From Pseudomonadota bacterium (GTDB lineage Bacteria > Pseudomonadota > Gammaproteobacteria > Steroidobacterales > Steroidobacteraceae): a stretch of DNA of 64,000 nucleotides. The DNA lies in NCBI GenBank assembly GCA_021816775.1, contig JAKAXA010000002.1, forward strand, positions 57,113 to 121,112. Direction: 5' to 3'. The notes beneath the pieces were generated by a model, which ran no database searches, was not told the DNA's origin, and saw only the letters and a program-made list of their open reading frames with translations. The translations under genes were made by a program, and so were the position numbers. Shown here in pieces: positions 1 to 14,165 of the stretch; the first letter of the stretch is position 1; every line of letters starts with the position of its first letter.

Positions 1-2666
<2,666 letters not shown>

Positions 2667-2670
<4 letters not shown>

Positions 2671-3269
2671 CGGCGCGCTCCCGCGAGCGCCGCGCGCACC
2701 GGCGCGAACGAGAGGCGGTGCTCGCTCGAGGGGCCGAGCCGCTGAAGCGCCGCCAGATGCGCCGCGGTGCCGTAGCCCTTGTGGCGGGCGAAGCCGTAGC
2801 CGGGGTGCACGCGATCGAGCGCGCGCATCAGCGCATCGCGGTGGGTCTTGGCGAGGATGGAGGCGGCGCCGATCGCCGGCACCGTGGCATCGCCGCGCAC
2901 CACGGTCTCGACGCTGCAGCCGAGGTCCTCGAGCGCTGGGGCGCGGTTGCCGTCGATCTGCACGTGTGCGGGGCGCACCGGCAGCGCCAGCAGCGCGCGG
3001 CGCATCGCCAGCAGCGTCGCCTGCAGAATGTTGAGCGCGTCGATTTCCGCCCGCTCGGCGCTGCCGAGCGCCCAGGCGCTGGCGCGCGCGAGGATCAGCC
3101 GGGCGAGCCGCTCGCGCGCCGCTTCGGTGAGCGTCTTGGAGTCGGCGAGCCCCTCGATCGGCCGCGCCGGATCGAGGATCACCGCCGCGGCGATGACGGG
3201 ACCTGCGAGCGGTCCGCGGCCGGCCTCATCGACCCCGGCAACACCCCGCGCAGCGGGCGGCGCGCTCAC
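2667..3269 (-). CDS. rnhB: Ribonuclease HII
   Basis: 200-residue type 2 RNase H that removes RNA and single ribonucleotides from RNA-DNA hybrids. The signature [14 protein letters not shown] places the catalytic Asp14-Glu15 near the N-terminus; a further acidic residue lies in VQIDGN, and [11 protein letters not shown] is the later conserved motif. The start is GTG (3267-3269), overlapping the lpxB stop by 4 bp, so translation is probably coupled. Length and motifs are normal for the family. Confidence 0.97.
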
Positions 3270-4477
3270 GAGCCGGTCCCGCCTGCGCGCGCCCCCTGGA
3301 GCCGGCGCAGAATCGCATCCGCCGCGAGCCCCGCCCCGCCGCGGCGCAGCTGGCGATGCACCCGCTCGAACTCCACGGCGAGCTCGCTGCGGTATGGCGC
3401 ATCGTCGAGGCGCGCGAGCAGCGCCTCGCCGAGGGCCGCGCCGGTGACGCTCTCCTGAAAGAACTCCGGCACGAACGCGCGGCCGAGCAGCAGATTCGGT
3501 TGTGAGAAGTAGGGGACCTTCACCAGACGGAGTCTCCGCAGGAGAAACGCCGTGACCGCGCCCAAGCGGTACGCCACCACCATTACGCGCCTCGAGAGCA
3601 GCGTCTCCAGTGTAGCGGTTCCGGAGGCCACCAGCGCGCCGTCACAGGCGGCCAGCACCCGCTGCGCCTGGCCATCGGTGATCATGACTTCAGGGGATTC
3701 AGGGACTTCCGCGCGCTTTCTCTGAAAGGCCTCACGCGCGCGCGCGCTCGCCATCGGCGCGATGAAACGCACCGCGGGCCGCCGCTCAGCGATCCATGCG
3801 GCCGCCGCGAGGAAATCCGCCGCGAGACGCGAGACTTCCCCGACCCGGCTGCCCGGCAGCAGCGCCACCACCGTGCTCTCGGGCGCCAGCCCGAGCGCCG
3901 CGCGCGCGCCGGCGCGGTCGGCCTCGAGGGGAATCTGATCGGCGAGCGGGTGCCCGACGAACTCCGCCGCCACTCCGTGGCGCTCGTAGAAGCCGGTCTC
4001 GAACGGCAGCAGACACAACACCAGGTCGCAGGCGCGGCCGATCTTGCGCACCCGGCCCTGGCGCCACGCCCACACCTGCGGCGCGACGTACTGCACGGTG
4101 GGGATGCCCGCGGCGCGCAGGCGCGGCGCGAGGCGCAGATTGAACTCCGGGGCATCGATGCCGATGAACACATCCGGGCGCGCCTCGATGAAGCGCCGTG
4201 TCAGCTCGGCGCGCAGGCGCAGCAGGCGCGGCAGGTGCGGCAGCACCTCGGTGAGGCCCATCAGCGCGAGCGATTCGGCGCTCTCCCACGCCTCGCATCC
4301 GGCGGCCGCCATCTTCGGCCCCGCGACGCCGAAGCACTCGAGCGCCCCGACGCGCGCGCGCAGCGCCGTGATCAGCGCCGCGCCGAGCTGATCGCCGGAG
4401 GACTCCCCGGCCACGAGCCCCACCCGCAGGGCCGCTCGTGCCGGGACGGCCCCGCACGCGCTGCCGGGCGGGGTCAT
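3266..4477 (-). CDS. lpxB: Lipid-A-disaccharide synthase
   Basis: 403-residue GT19 glycosyltransferase that joins UDP-2,3-diacylglucosamine and lipid X to form the lipid A disaccharide on the inner face of the inner membrane. [13 protein letters not shown] near residue 20 is the family's N-terminal motif, and [10 protein letters not shown] lies in the second half. The ATG start overlaps the lpxA stop (ATGA). The first 15 or so residues ahead of the Rossmann strand are longer than in E. coli, so a slightly later start is possible. It lies in the conserved lpxD-fabZ-lpxA-lpxB-rnhB order. Confidence 0.96.
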   Translation of the reverse strand: MTPPGSACGAVPARAALRVGLVAGESSGDQLGAALITALRARVGALECFGVAGPKMAAAGCEAWESAESLALMGLTEVLPHLPRLLRLRAELTRRFIEARPDVFIGIDAPEFNLRLAPRLRAAGIPTVQYVAPQVWAWRQGRVRKIGRACDLVLCLLPFETGFYERHGVAAEFVGHPLADQIPLEADRAGARAALGLAPESTVVALLPGSRVGEVSRLAADFLAAAAWIAERRPAVRFIAPMASARAREAFQRKRAEVPESPEVMITDGQAQRVLAACDGALVASGTATLETLLSRRVMVVAYRLGAVTAFLLRRLRLVKVPYFSQPNLLLGRAFVPEFFQESVTGAALGEALLARLDDAPYRSELAVEFERVHRQLRRGGAGLAADAILRRLQGARAGGTGS

Positions 4478-5244
4478 CGGACGATGCTGCGCGAGGCAGT
4501 GCGGATGAACTCGACGAACGTCTGCACTTCGGGCTGCCCGGCGGCGCGCTTCTCGAGCCGCTCGAGCGCCTCGAGGAGGCGCAGATCGCGGCGATAGACG
4601 GTCCGGTAAGCCTCGCGGATGTTGCGGATCTGCTCGCTCGTGAAGCCGCGCCGCTTCAGCCCCTCGCTGTTCACCGCGTGCGGCACCGCCGGATTGCCCG
4701 CCACCATGACGTACGGCGGCACGTCGCGCGTCACGATCGCGCCGCCGGCGAGAAAGGCGTGCGCGCCGATCTTGGTGAACTGATGCACGGCGGTGAGGCC
4801 CCCGAGGATCACCCAGTCGCCGATCTCCACGTGTCCGCCGAGGGCGGCGCAGTTGGCGAACACCGCGTTGCTGCCGACGTTGCAGTCGTGCGCGACGTGC
4901 GAGTAGGCCATGAACAGATTGTCATCGCCGATGCGCGTGACGCCCCGATCGTGCGTGGTGCCGCGGTTGACCGTGGTGTTCTCGCGAAACACGTTGCGGT
5001 CGCCGATCTCGAGCCGGGTCGGCTCGCCGCGGTATTTCTTGTCCTGCGGCGCATCCCCGAGCGAGGCGAACTGGAAGATGCGGTTGTCCGCGCCGATGCG
5101 CGTCGGGCCGTTGATCACCACGTGCGGTCCGATCACGGTGCCCGGCCCGATGGCGACATCCGCCGCGATGATGCTGAAGGGGCCCACCGACACGTCCGCG
5201 GCGAGCTGCGCCGCCGGCGAGACGATCGCTCGCGGATCGATCAC
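4474..5244 (-). CDS. lpxA: Acyl-ACP--UDP-N-acetylglucosamine O-acyltransferase
   Basis: 256-residue left-handed beta-helix enzyme for the first step of lipid A synthesis. Hexapeptide repeats run through the N-terminal two thirds, and [12 protein letters not shown] carries the catalytic histidine. I place the start at GTG 5242-5244, overlapping the fabZ stop as GTGA. The frame stays open further upstream but only as an antisense-like extension inside fabZ. The length is close to the 262 residues of E. coli LpxA. Confidence 0.96.
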   Translation of the reverse strand: MIDPRAIVSPAAQLAADVSVGPFSIIAADVAIGPGTVIGPHVVINGPTRIGADNRIFQFASLGDAPQDKKYRGEPTRLEIGDRNVFRENTTVNRGTTHDRGVTRIGDDNLFMAYSHVAHDCNVGSNAVFANCAALGGHVEIGDWVILGGLTAVHQFTKIGAHAFLAGGAIVTRDVPPYVMVAGNPAVPHAVNSEGLKRRGFTSEQIRNIREAYRTVYRRDLRLLEALERLEKRAAGQPEVQTFVEFIRTASRSIVR

Positions 5245-5693
5245 TTGCCGGCCTCCGGCGTGACCATGATTTCCGCGTGGGCCACCTCCCCGCCGCCGAC
5301 CTCGGCGCGGGTGTAGAAGCGCCAGATGCCGCGCAGGCAGCGGTCGACCGTGGCGGTGAGAATGAGCTGATCGCCGGGCTCGACCGGCTTTCTGAAGCGC
5401 GCCTTGTCGATGCCGACGAAGTAGAAGCGGCTGTCCTTGTGCGGCACGATGTCCGAGCTCAGGAAGGTGAGGATGCCGGCCGTCTGCGCCAGCGCCTCGA
5501 TGATGATCACCCCCGGCATCACCGGCCGGCCGGGAAAGTGCCCGGGGAAGAACGGCTCGTTGTAGGTGACGTTCTTCAGCGCGCGGATGCTCTGCCCGGC
5601 CTGCCACTCGAGCACGCGATCGACCAGCATGAATGGATAACGGTGCGGCAGCAGCTGCAGGATGCCGTGAATGTCCAGTTGCGTGTCAGTCAT
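5241..5693 (-). CDS. fabZ: 3-hydroxyacyl-[ACP] dehydratase FabZ
   Basis: 150-residue hotdog-fold dehydratase of fatty acid elongation. [14 protein letters not shown] holds catalytic His17; [13 protein letters not shown] and the following IIIEALAQ hold the second motif with the catalytic Glu. The stop overlaps lpxA by 4 bp and the start overlaps the lpxD end by 8 bp. The position between lpxD and lpxA is the standard arrangement that balances phospholipid and lipid A synthesis. Confidence 0.97.
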   Translation of the reverse strand: MTDTQLDIHGILQLLPHRYPFMLVDRVLEWQAGQSIRALKNVTYNEPFFPGHFPGRPVMPGVIIIEALAQTAGILTFLSSDIVPHKDSRFYFVGIDKARFRKPVEPGDQLILTATVDRCLRGIWRFYTRAEVGGGEVAHAEIMVTPEAGK

Positions 5694-6729
5694 CGTCCTC
5701 GTCCAGATCCGCCGCCGCAGCGGCGCCGCGCTCGAGCCTCTTCAGACGGGTGGCAAGCGATTCGAGGCGCTTGAAGCGCCCGACCAAGCGGCGCCACAGG
5801 TGCGCCTCCTCGAGCGGAATGCCGCCGGAGTATACGCCCGCTCGTGTGATCGAATGGCTGACCATGGTGCAGCCGGTGATCGTCACGCCATCGCAGATCG
5901 TCAGGTGACCGCCGATGCCGACCTGCCCGCCGATCATGCAGCGCGCGCCGATGCTGGTGCTGCCGGACACCCCGACACACGCCGCGAGCGCGGTGTGCGC
6001 GCCGATGCGCACGTTGTGCCCGATCTGGATCAGGTTATCGAGCTTGGCCCCCTCCTCGATCACCGTGTCCTCGATCGCGCCGCGGTCGATGGTGGTGTTG
6101 GCGCCGATCTCCACGTCCGCGCCGATGCGCACGCCGCCGGTCTGCGGCACCTTCAGCCACCGGCCGCCGTCCTGCGCGAAGCCAAAGCCGTCCCCGCCGA
6201 TGACCGCGCCGGGCTGCACGATCGTGCGATCCCCGATCACCACGCCCCGGCACAGCGTCACCCGCGACATCAGGCGCACGTCGTCCCCGACGCGCACCCC
6301 CTCATCGAGCAGGCTCTGCGGGCCGATGTAGGCGCGCTCGCCGACCACGGCCCCGGAGCCGATCACGCACAGCGCCCCGACATGGGCGCTGGGATGCACG
6401 CGCGCCCCGCTCGCCACGACCGCCGAGGGGTGCACCCCCGGGGGGCCGGCCGGCGCCGGGTGCAGCACCGCCGCGATGCGTGCGAAGGTGGCATGGGGAT
6501 TGGCGCAGATGAGCGCGGCGACCGGACAGGCGGCGGCGCTCGCCTCATCGAGGACGACCACCGCCGCGCGCGTGTCCGCGAGCTGCGCCCGATAGCGGGG
6601 GTTGGCGATGAAGGCCACCGACTGCTCATCGGCGTGGGCCAGACTCGCCACCCGCTCGACCTGGACGCCCGGATCGCCCTTGAGCTCACAGCCGAAACGA
6701 ACCGCGAGCTCCCCGATCGAGACGCTCAT
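5686..6729 (-). CDS. lpxD: UDP-3-O-acylglucosamine N-acyltransferase
   Basis: 347-residue acyltransferase for the third step of lipid A synthesis. The N-terminal domain (about residues 1-100, [15 protein letters not shown]) binds uridine. A long run of hexapeptide repeats follows, with [15 protein letters not shown] carrying the catalytic His. The length is normal (E. coli 341). It lies 12 bp after the ompH/skp stop and overlaps fabZ by 8 bp, so it is part of the same transcript. Confidence 0.97.
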   Translation of the reverse strand: MSVSIGELAVRFGCELKGDPGVQVERVASLAHADEQSVAFIANPRYRAQLADTRAAVVVLDEASAAACPVAALICANPHATFARIAAVLHPAPAGPPGVHPSAVVASGARVHPSAHVGALCVIGSGAVVGERAYIGPQSLLDEGVRVGDDVRLMSRVTLCRGVVIGDRTIVQPGAVIGGDGFGFAQDGGRWLKVPQTGGVRIGADVEIGANTTIDRGAIEDTVIEEGAKLDNLIQIGHNVRIGAHTALAACVGVSGSTSIGARCMIGGQVGIGGHLTICDGVTITGCTMVSHSITRAGVYSGGIPLEEAHLWRRLVGRFKRLESLATRLKRLERGAAAAADLDEDDD

Positions 6730-6741
6730 GGGAACCGGCGG

Positions 6742-7299
6742 TTATTTTCCGGCCGGCGTCGCCTGCAGGATCCTCAGGATCGCCGGGGTGAGGTCGAGTG
6801 CCGGATCGGCATACATCACCCCGTCGTTCATCATCACGAGGGTATAGCCGTGCTGCTTGGCATAGTGCTGCACGACGAGCGCGATCGACTTCTGCACGTT
6901 GGTGAACAGCTCGCTGCGCTTGGTGTTCAGCGCCTGCTGGATCTTCGCCGACTCGGTGCGGAAGGTCTCCACCTTCTCGCGCAGGTCGAGCTCGGCCTGG
7001 GCGACCTGGTCCTGGGTCATGGTCGCCTGGTTGCGCTGCAGGGTCTGCTGCTTGGTCTGCAGGGTCTTGGCCTCGGCCTGCAGCTTCTTCTGCTGGGGCA
7101 GGAATTCCGCGCGCAGCGAGGCGATGGCGGCCTTGTACTGCGGGGAGGACTGCACCAGCACCCCGTAATTGACCACACCGATCTTCAGTGCCGCAGCCTG
7201 GGCGCCCGCGGCGGCCAGCCCGGTCACCAGCAAGGCGGCGGCGAACATCCAGACGAATGAATGGCTTCTGCTCAAGCGCTTCACGGAAACCCACCTCAA
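6742..7299 (-). CDS. skp: OmpH/Skp family periplasmic chaperone
   Basis: Up to 185 residues. A signal peptide (hydrophobic stretch FAAALLVTGLAAAG, probable cleavage after AQA) is followed by LKIGVVNYGVLVQSSPQ, the typical OmpH/Skp mature start. A long Gln/Lys-rich helical region (about residues 60-140) would form the coiled-coil tentacles of the trimer that holds unfolded outer-membrane proteins. The position between bamA and lpxD is diagnostic. The exact start among nearby Met/Val codons is uncertain. Confidence 0.92.
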   Translation of the reverse strand: MRWVSVKRLSRSHSFVWMFAAALLVTGLAAAGAQAAALKIGVVNYGVLVQSSPQYKAAIASLRAEFLPQQKKLQAEAKTLQTKQQTLQRNQATMTQDQVAQAELDLREKVETFRTESAKIQQALNTKRSELFTNVQKSIALVVQHYAKQHGYTLVMMNDGVMYADPALDLTPAILRILQATPAGK

Positions 7300-7387
7300 A
7301 AATGGCTATGTGTAATGCAGGTCCGCCCCACAGGGGGGCGGCTAAGCGGTCGATCTTACCACCACCGGCGCGCGCGTGCCCGGGCCA

Positions 7388-9826
7388 CTAGAAGGCCTGG
7401 CCGACCGTGAACTGGAAGCCGCTGGTCTGATCCCCCCAGGTATCGATCGTGCCGCGCCTGGCGTTCAGCGGCACACCGTAGCTGAAGCGGAAGAGCCCCA
7501 TGGGCGAGAGCCACTCCACGGCGAGGCCCACCGAGCGCCTGAGGGAGCTCCAGCCGTTCAGGTGGTAGGTCACGGGCGTCACCCCGTCGGGCTCGAAGAA
7601 CTTCACCCGGTTGCCGGTGTAGAACACGTTCCCGACATCGAAGAACAGGCTCACCCGCGCGGTCTGGCGCCACTTGGCCGGCATCGGCAGTAGCAGCTCG
7701 TTCTGGCTGATGATATCGAAATTGCCGCCGTAGGGGTTGCCGAACTGATCGCGCGGCCCGAGCCAGCTCTCGCGGAAGCCGCGCACCGAGTCCGGTCCCC
7801 CGCCGAAGAACAGCCGATACGGCGGCAGCCCCGTCGTGCCGCCGAAGCCGTTGCCGTAATCGGCGCGCTCGTGGAACGAGAGGGTCAGGAAATTGCGCCA
7901 CAGGGGCACGTACAGCTGGTAGAGGGCGCTGCCGACGTAGTACTCGACGGTGCTGCTGCCGGGGATGGTGGCGCTGAAGTTCAGCGCCGCGCGCATGCCG
8001 CGGTCGGCGAACAGCGTGCGGTTGCGGTCATCGATCTGCCAGCCGAGCAGCAGCTGCACGTCATGATAGTTCGTGCCGTAGAACACGAAGTCGTTGTTGC
8101 TGTAGTCCTCGTGCACCAGGCGGCTGTAGGAGTTGCCGTTCTGCTGCACCCACTGCTGCGCCTGCTCGGCGCTGCCGATCGAGCTGGTCAGCAGCTGCGC
8201 ATCCTCGAACGCCGCGCCGAAGGACAGGTACTGGAACTGAGTGATCGGATAGGACCACTCGGGACCTGCGGTGATGGTCTTGGAGGAGAAGTTCGAGGAG
8301 GACGAGACGAACTGCGTGGCGTCGTTGTAGCTCACCGAGAGCGTCTGCGACACCCCGTTCTGGGTGATGAACGGGTTGGTGTAGCTCAGGCTGTAGAGCT
8401 TGTCGAACGCCCCGCCCTGCAGGTTGATCGCCAGGCGGTTGCCGGTGCCGAGGAAATCCGCATCCGCGAAGTTCGCATTCAGCATCAGCTTGTACATCGC
8501 CGAGTAGCCGATGCCGCCGGACAGCTGCGCGGCCGGGCCCTGCTTGATCTTGTAATCGACGTCGACCTGGTCGGGCGAGCCCGGCACCCGGTGGGTGCTG
8601 TAGCTCACCTTCTTCACGTAGGGCAGGCGCTGCAGGAAGAACTTCGAGCGCTCGAGCGCGAGGTTCGAGAGCCAGCCGCCCTCGAGCTGATTGAGCTCGC
8701 GCCTGAGCACCACATCGTTGATCGACGTCTCGCCGGAGAAGGTGATCTTGCGCACGTACACCCGATCGCCCGGGTCGACGAAGAAGGTGAGGGAGACCTG
8801 GTGGGTCTTGGCGTTCGGCGTCGGCACCGGGTCGACCTTGGCGAACGCATAGCCGTACTCGCCGAGGCGGTCCTGGATGAGCTTCTGCGTGTTCGTGATG
8901 CGCTCGCGGTCGAACACCTGGCCGGGCTTGACCACCACCAGCTGCTCGAGCTGCGACTTCGGCACCACGAAGGTGCCGGCGAGCTTGACCTTGGAGATGC
9001 GGAACACCCCGCCCTGGCGGATGGCGACCGTGATGTACATGTTCTTCTTGTCGGGGCTGATCTGCACCTGCGTGGAGCGGATCGCGAAGTTGGCGTAGCC
9101 GCGGTCCATGTAGAAATCGCGCAGGCGCTCCAGATCGCCCTTCAGCGTCGCGCGCGAGTAGCGGTCGTCCTGGCGGTACCAGGACAGCCAGTTCGGCGTC
9201 TTCAGGTGAAAGTGCGTGAGGATCTCACCCTGCGGGAAATGCGTGGCGCCGACGATGTTGATCGAGCGGATGACCGCGCGCGAGCCCTCGTCGATGTTGA
9301 TGGCGATCTTCACCCGGTTGTCGGTGTCGGGGATGACCTTGGTGGCGATGCGCACGCCGTACTTGCCGCGCCCGTAGTACATGTCGGTGAGGTACTCGGT
9401 GACCTGCTGCAGCACCGAGCGGTCGAAGATCTTGCCCGCCGCAAGGCCGACGTTGCGCAGCGACTTCATCAGCTCCTTGGTCTTGATTGCCTTGTTGCCC
9501 TTGATCGTGAAGCTCTCGATCGAGGGCCGCTCGGAGACGACCACGATCAGGGTGCTGCCCTGGCGGCGCATCTCCACGTCGCGGAAGAACCCGGTGGCGT
9601 AGAGCGCGCGGATCGCCTGGCGCACCTTGCGCGGGTCGAGCCGATCGCCGATGTTCACCGGCAGATAGTTAAAGACCGTGCCCTCGGAGATGCGCTGCAG
9701 TCCCTCCACCTTGATGTTGCCGACGGTGAAATCCGCCGTGCCCGGCGGGGTGGCGCCTTGCGCCAGCGCGATCGCCGAATGCACGGCGAGCGCAACTGCG
9801 GCGAGTGCGAGCCGCCTCCTCTTCAT
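7388..9826 (-). CDS. bamA: Outer membrane protein assembly factor BamA
   Basis: 812-residue Omp85 protein, the core of the BAM complex that inserts beta-barrels into the outer membrane. I choose ATG 9824-9826 because MKRRRLALAAVALAVHS opens a clear signal peptide; an upstream in-frame start adds 15 residues without signal character. FTVGNIKVEGLQRI begins the first of the POTRA domains (about residues 25-430). The C-terminal half is the barrel and contains VRGFRES of the lid-lock loop. It ends in Phe (TVGQAF), the usual outer-membrane C-terminal signal. Confidence 0.97.
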   Translation of the reverse strand: MKRRRLALAAVALAVHSAIALAQGATPPGTADFTVGNIKVEGLQRISEGTVFNYLPVNIGDRLDPRKVRQAIRALYATGFFRDVEMRRQGSTLIVVVSERPSIESFTIKGNKAIKTKELMKSLRNVGLAAGKIFDRSVLQQVTEYLTDMYYGRGKYGVRIATKVIPDTDNRVKIAINIDEGSRAVIRSINIVGATHFPQGEILTHFHLKTPNWLSWYRQDDRYSRATLKGDLERLRDFYMDRGYANFAIRSTQVQISPDKKNMYITVAIRQGGVFRISKVKLAGTFVVPKSQLEQLVVVKPGQVFDRERITNTQKLIQDRLGEYGYAFAKVDPVPTPNAKTHQVSLTFFVDPGDRVYVRKITFSGETSINDVVLRRELNQLEGGWLSNLALERSKFFLQRLPYVKKVSYSTHRVPGSPDQVDVDYKIKQGPAAQLSGGIGYSAMYKLMLNANFADADFLGTGNRLAINLQGGAFDKLYSLSYTNPFITQNGVSQTLSVSYNDATQFVSSSSNFSSKTITAGPEWSYPITQFQYLSFGAAFEDAQLLTSSIGSAEQAQQWVQQNGNSYSRLVHEDYSNNDFVFYGTNYHDVQLLLGWQIDDRNRTLFADRGMRAALNFSATIPGSSTVEYYVGSALYQLYVPLWRNFLTLSFHERADYGNGFGGTTGLPPYRLFFGGGPDSVRGFRESWLGPRDQFGNPYGGNFDIISQNELLLPMPAKWRQTARVSLFFDVGNVFYTGNRVKFFEPDGVTPVTYHLNGWSSLRRSVGLAVEWLSPMGLFRFSYGVPLNARRGTIDTWGDQTSGFQFTVGQAF

Positions 9827-9980
9827 ACGGCAACCATCCGATCTGTCACGTCGCGAAACATTTGGCCCCATTCGCTTGCATCAATCACGTATGTACCCCC
9901 GGTGCCCCGCTCGGCAGCGCCGCGCGGAGACGAGCGGACCTTGGCCACAGGCTGCGGTCCGACTTTAATGTGTGCAGCAG

Positions 9981-11351
9981 TCAGCTGAACTGGCGGGCGA
10001 TGTCATTGAACAACGCCACCCCCATCAGGAGGATCAGCAGCGCGATACCCACCTGCTGACCCACGATTTGCGCCCGCTCGGAAAGCGGCGCCCCCTTGAC
10101 CCATTCGACCAGCTGAAACACGACCTGCCCGCCGTCGAGAATCGGAATCGGCAGGAGATTGAGAAAACCGATCTCGAGCGAAATCAGCACGAGAAAATCG
10201 AGGAACGAGCCGGCGCCGGCGCTGGCGGACTGGCCGGCCTCCTGGGCGATCGTGAGCGGCCCGCCGAGATTCTTGATCGACACCCGCCCGAGCACCATAC
10301 GCCACAACAGCCGCACCTGCAGCACCGTCAGCGACCAGATCCGGTGCGACGCGTGGGTGAGCGCCCCGATCGGGCCGAGCGGCACGTGGCGCACCAGGCT
10401 CCTGGGGAAGTGGATGGTGAGCGGCTGCTCGGCCTCGATACGCCCGATGCGCTGACCCCGGACCGTCACGCTCGCCACCCGCACCTCGACGGTGCGCTCG
10501 AGCGAGCCGCGCCGGTAAGTGATCGCAAGCCGCTTGCCGGGGTTGGGGCTGATCGCCTGCACCACGTCCGCGAAATCCTTCATCGGCCGGCCGTCGACGG
10601 CCACGATGGTATCCCCGGCGCGCAGCCCGGCCCGCTCCGCCGGCCCGCCGGGCAGGACGGGCCCGAGCACCGCCGGGATGCTCGGCACCCAGAAGTGCAT
10701 GCCGAGACCGGCCATGGGGCCTGCCGGTCCGGTCAGGCGCCGCCGCAGCGCCGCATCGCGCACGTCGAGATCGAGCACGCGGGGGGCGCCCTCGCCGGCG
10801 CGCACGGTGAGCCGGGCGTTGCCGCTGCCGCTCATCACCTCGAGCAGGCGCATGCGCACCTGGCTCTGACTGTCGACCGGCGCGCCGTTCACGGCGACGA
10901 TCCGGTCCCCGGAGCGCACCCCGGCGTTCGCGGCGATGGAGCCTGCGCTCACATCGCCCACCACCGGCAGCCAGCGCGTCAGGCCGCTCGCCCAGAGCAT
11001 CCCGGCGAGCACCACCACCGCGAAGAGAAAATTGAACCCGGGGCCGGCGAGCAGCACCAGCACGCGCTTGAGCGGATGCTGGCGCATGAACGAGCGCGGC
11101 AGGTCCTGGGGCGCAACCGGGCCCTCGCGCTCATCGAGCATCTTGACGTAGCCGCCGAGCGGGATCGGGCAGATCCAGTACTCGACGCCGTCGCGTCCGC
11201 GCCAGTGCACGAGCGGCTTGCCGAAGCCGACCGAGAAGCGCAGCACCTTCAGGCCGAGCCTGCGGGCCACCCAGAAGTGGCCGAACTCGTGCACCGTCAC
11301 GAGCAGACTCACCGCGACGGCGAACCACATGAGGTACCACAGTACCGTCAT
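9981..11351 (-). CDS. rseP: RIP zinc metalloprotease RseP
   Basis: 456-residue inner-membrane site-2 protease that cleaves anti-sigma factor RseA and remnant signal peptides. HEFGH (residues 21-25) is the zinc motif in the first membrane helix. [10 protein letters not shown] near the C-terminus is the second metal-binding motif. Two PDZ domains lie between (around residues 105-200 and 200-290, with GDRIVAVNG and GDTIVAVDG). The ATG start overlaps the dxr stop by 4 bp. The neighbourhood dxr-rseP-bamA is conserved. Confidence 0.97.
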   Translation of the reverse strand: MTVLWYLMWFAVAVSLLVTVHEFGHFWVARRLGLKVLRFSVGFGKPLVHWRGRDGVEYWICPIPLGGYVKMLDEREGPVAPQDLPRSFMRQHPLKRVLVLLAGPGFNFLFAVVVLAGMLWASGLTRWLPVVGDVSAGSIAANAGVRSGDRIVAVNGAPVDSQSQVRMRLLEVMSGSGNARLTVRAGEGAPRVLDLDVRDAALRRRLTGPAGPMAGLGMHFWVPSIPAVLGPVLPGGPAERAGLRAGDTIVAVDGRPMKDFADVVQAISPNPGKRLAITYRRGSLERTVEVRVASVTVRGQRIGRIEAEQPLTIHFPRSLVRHVPLGPIGALTHASHRIWSLTVLQVRLLWRMVLGRVSIKNLGGPLTIAQEAGQSASAGAGSFLDFLVLISLEIGFLNLLPIPILDGGQVVFQLVEWVKGAPLSERAQIVGQQVGIALLILLMGVALFNDIARQFS

Positions 11352-12565
11352 GCGCGCTCGCCTCCCACGGCGATGGGCGCGCCCGCGCGAGTGCGTGCTT
11401 CGATGCGCTCGCGCGCAAGCCTCCGCCCCTCGGCGTCGGCGGCCATGACATCGTCCAGCCCGCCGATGGGTCCCGCGGTAGAGCGTGTGATCACCTCCTC
11501 AATGACCGAGGCGATCCCCGGAAAGTTCAACCGCCGCTCGAGGAAGGCGTGCACGGCGACTTCGTTGGCGGCGTTCAAAATCACCGGCGCGAGCCCGCCG
11601 GCGCGCGCGGCCGCTTGCGCGATCGCGAGGCACGGGAAGCGCTCGGGATCCGGCGCGCGGAAATCCAGCCGCGCCGTGCGCACCAGATCGAGATACGCCA
11701 CGCCCGAGGCCATGCGCTCGGGCCAGGCGAGCGCGTAGGCGATGGGCGTGCGCATGTCGGGCGAGCCGAGCTGCGCCAGCAGCGAGCCGTCGATGTACTC
11801 GACCAGCGAGTGAATGATGCTCTGCGGGTGAATGACGATATCGACCCGCTCGGGCGGCAGGCCGAACAGGAAGCACGCCTCGATCAGCTCCAGCCCCTTG
11901 TTCATGAGCGTGGCCGAATCGACCGAGATCTTGCGCCCCATCACCCAGTTCGGGTGAGCCACGGCCGCCTCCGGGCTCGCCGCGGCGATGGCCTCCATGC
12001 TCCAGTCGCGAAACGGCCCGCCCGAGGCCGTCAGCAGCACGCGCCGCACGCCCGGGGGGGCGCTGCCGGCGCTCGAGCCGTGCGGCAGGCACTGGAAGAT
12101 CGCATTGTGCTCGCTGTCGATGGGCAGCAGCGTCGCGCCGCCCTCGCGCACCGCCTGCATCAGCAGCGGGCCCGACATGACCAGCGACTCCTTGTTCGCG
12201 AGCAGCAGCCGCTTGCCGGCGCGCGCGGCCGAGAGCGTCGAGGGCAGCCCTGCCGCCCCGACGATCGCCGCCATCACGCACTCGGCCTCCCCGAGGGTGG
12301 CGAGCTGCTCGAGCGACTCGGGCCCCGCGAGCAGCCGCGTTGCCGGCGCGCCATCGCCGAGGCGCTCCTTCAGCGCGCGCGCGGCGGCCGGATCGGCGAG
12401 CGCCGCGTAGGCGGGCCGGTGGCTGAGGATCTGCGCGGCGAGCTTCTCGACATTCTGGTGCGCGCCGAGGCCGACCAGGCGGAAGCGCTCCGGGTGGCGC
12501 GCGAGCACATCGAGTGTGCTCTCGCCGATCGAGCCGGTGGAACCGAGAACGACCACGCCGATCAT
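11348..12565 (-). CDS. dxr: 1-deoxy-D-xylulose 5-phosphate reductoisomerase
   Basis: 405-residue NADPH enzyme that commits DXP to the MEP isoprenoid pathway. [17 protein letters not shown] is the dinucleotide-binding start, ALANKESL-like [13 protein letters not shown] and [13 protein letters not shown] are conserved active-site segments, and [19 protein letters not shown] follows. I set the start at ATG 12563-12565, overlapping the cdsA stop by 4 bp; the frame is open further upstream only inside cdsA. Length is normal (E. coli 398). Confidence 0.97.
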   Translation of the reverse strand: MIGVVVLGSTGSIGESTLDVLARHPERFRLVGLGAHQNVEKLAAQILSHRPAYAALADPAAARALKERLGDGAPATRLLAGPESLEQLATLGEAECVMAAIVGAAGLPSTLSAARAGKRLLLANKESLVMSGPLLMQAVREGGATLLPIDSEHNAIFQCLPHGSSAGSAPPGVRRVLLTASGGPFRDWSMEAIAAASPEAAVAHPNWVMGRKISVDSATLMNKGLELIEACFLFGLPPERVDIVIHPQSIIHSLVEYIDGSLLAQLGSPDMRTPIAYALAWPERMASGVAYLDLVRTARLDFRAPDPERFPCLAIAQAAARAGGLAPVILNAANEVAVHAFLERRLNFPGIASVIEEVITRSTAGPIGGLDDVMAADAEGRRLARERIEARTRAGAPIAVGGERA

Positions 12566-13374
12566 GGCAGGACTCCCAGAAATGTGAGACCGAGCAGCAG
12601 CACCGGGGCGGCCCCCGTCAGGCTGTCGATACGGTCCATGACCCCACCGTGCCCGGGAAAGAGCGTACCGCTGTCCTTCACCCCCGCGTAGCGCTTGAGC
12701 AGACTCTCGGTCAGATCCCCGACGATGGACGCAGCCACCGCCCCCAGGCACAGCACCAGAAACCATCCAGGGGGCACACTGAACCAGAAACTGCCCGCGG
12801 CCGCCACCGGAATGCACGCCGCCGTCCCCCCGAGCACCCCTTCCCAGGTCTTGCCCGGGGAGACCGCAGGCGCCAGGCGCCGCCGGCCGAAGCGCCGCCC
12901 GGCGAAGTACGCCCCGATGTCGGCCATCCACACCAGCAGCAGGCAGAACAGCACCCACTCCGCGCCACGCACGCCCCCGAGACGCAATCGCGCGAGCGCC
13001 AGCCACGCCGGTACCAGGGCGCACAGCCCGGCGAGCGCCGCCGAGGCGGCGCACACCCGCTGCGGGGCGAGCACGATCCACCCGAGCGCGACGACCCACC
13101 AGAGGGCGGCCGCGCCGAGCACCAGCTCCAGGCCCTCGCGCGTGGCGGTCAGGCGCCAGGCGAGCGGCAGGCAGGCGCCGACCGCCAGCACATAGGCCCC
13201 GCGGACCCAGGGCCGGCCGCTCTTCAGGAACGCCGACCACTCCCACGCCCCGAGCAGCACCATCAGGGTGATGAGGGCGAGCGTGGCGCTCCCGGGCAGC
13301 ACGAACAGCACCGCGAGCAGCAGCGCGATGAGAACGGCGGCGGTGCTGACGCGCTTGCGCAGCGAGTCGCTCAC
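12562..13374 (-). CDS. cdsA: Phosphatidate cytidylyltransferase
   Basis: 270-residue multi-spanning inner-membrane enzyme making CDP-diacylglycerol for phospholipids. The start is GTG 13372-13374, overlapping the uppS stop as GTGA. Several hydrophobic helices begin at [19 protein letters not shown]. The C-terminal CTP_transf_1 signature is present: [12 protein letters not shown], then [17 protein letters not shown] and [12 protein letters not shown]. The order uppS-cdsA-dxr is standard. Confidence 0.95.
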   Translation of the reverse strand: MSDSLRKRVSTAAVLIALLLAVLFVLPGSATLALITLMVLLGAWEWSAFLKSGRPWVRGAYVLAVGACLPLAWRLTATREGLELVLGAAALWWVVALGWIVLAPQRVCAASAALAGLCALVPAWLALARLRLGGVRGAEWVLFCLLLVWMADIGAYFAGRRFGRRRLAPAVSPGKTWEGVLGGTAACIPVAAAGSFWFSVPPGWFLVLCLGAVAASIVGDLTESLLKRYAGVKDSGTLFPGHGGVMDRIDSLTGAAPVLLLGLTFLGVLP

Positions 13375-14165
13375 GGGGCCGCTTTCAGAGCCGCTGCGCC
13401 GCGCCCGGCCGGAGCCTCGGCGCCGCGCTGCGCGCCGGTGTGTCCGAAGCGCCGCTCGCGCCCGGCGAAGAACTCGAGCGCGCACGCGAGCTCCGCCGCA
13501 TCGAAGTCCGGCCACAGCCGCTCGCTGAAATACAGCTCCGCGTAGGCGAGATTCCACAGCAGGAAGTTGCTGATGCGCCGCTCGGCGCCGGTGCGGATGA
13601 GCAGATCCGGATCGGGCAGCGCGCCGAGCTCGAGCGCCGCGCCGAAGCGCGCCTCATCGATGGCCGCCACCGCGAGGGCCCCGCTCGCGCACTCGGCCGC
13701 GAGCGCGCGCGCCGCCTGCACGATGTCCCAGCGTCCGCCGTAGCTCACCGCCACCTGCAGGTTCAGTCCCGAGTTGCCCGCCGTGCGCTGCTCGGCGGCG
13801 GCGATCTGCGCCTGCAGCCGCACCGAGAGCGCCTGGCGGTTGCCGATGATGCGCAGCCGCACCCCCTGGCGGTCGAGATCGTTGACCTCGCGGTCGATGG
13901 TCTCGAGAAACAGGCCCATCAGGCTCGCGACCTCCTCGGCCGGCCGCGACCAGTTCTCGCTCGAGAACGCGAACAGCGTGAGCGCCCCGATTCCAAGGCG
14001 CGAGCACTCGCGCACGCACAGACGCACCGGCTCGAGCCCCGCCTTGTGCCCGGCCGAGCGGGCGAGGCCGCGCGCGGCCGCCCAGCGGCCATTGCCGTCC
14101 ATGGTGATGGCGATATGGCGAGGCAGCGCCCGCGGCTCGGCGTTGTCGGACACGACGCGCGCCAT
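13371..14165 (-). CDS. uppS: Polyprenyl (undecaprenyl) diphosphate synthase
   Basis: 264-residue cis-prenyltransferase making the undecaprenyl carrier for peptidoglycan and O-antigen. [13 protein letters not shown] holds the catalytic Asp23; [19 protein letters not shown] is the conserved C-terminal diphosphate-binding motif. The start shares one base with the frr stop (TGATG). The Ala/Gly-rich C-terminal tail is about 10 residues longer than in E. coli. Confidence 0.96.
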   Translation of the reverse strand: MARVVSDNAEPRALPRHIAITMDGNGRWAAARGLARSAGHKAGLEPVRLCVRECSRLGIGALTLFAFSSENWSRPAEEVASLMGLFLETIDREVNDLDRQGVRLRIIGNRQALSVRLQAQIAAAEQRTAGNSGLNLQVAVSYGGRWDIVQAARALAAECASGALAVAAIDEARFGAALELGALPDPDLLIRTGAERRISNFLLWNLAYAELYFSERLWPDFDAAELACALEFFAGRERRFGHTGAQRGAEAPAGRGAAALKAAP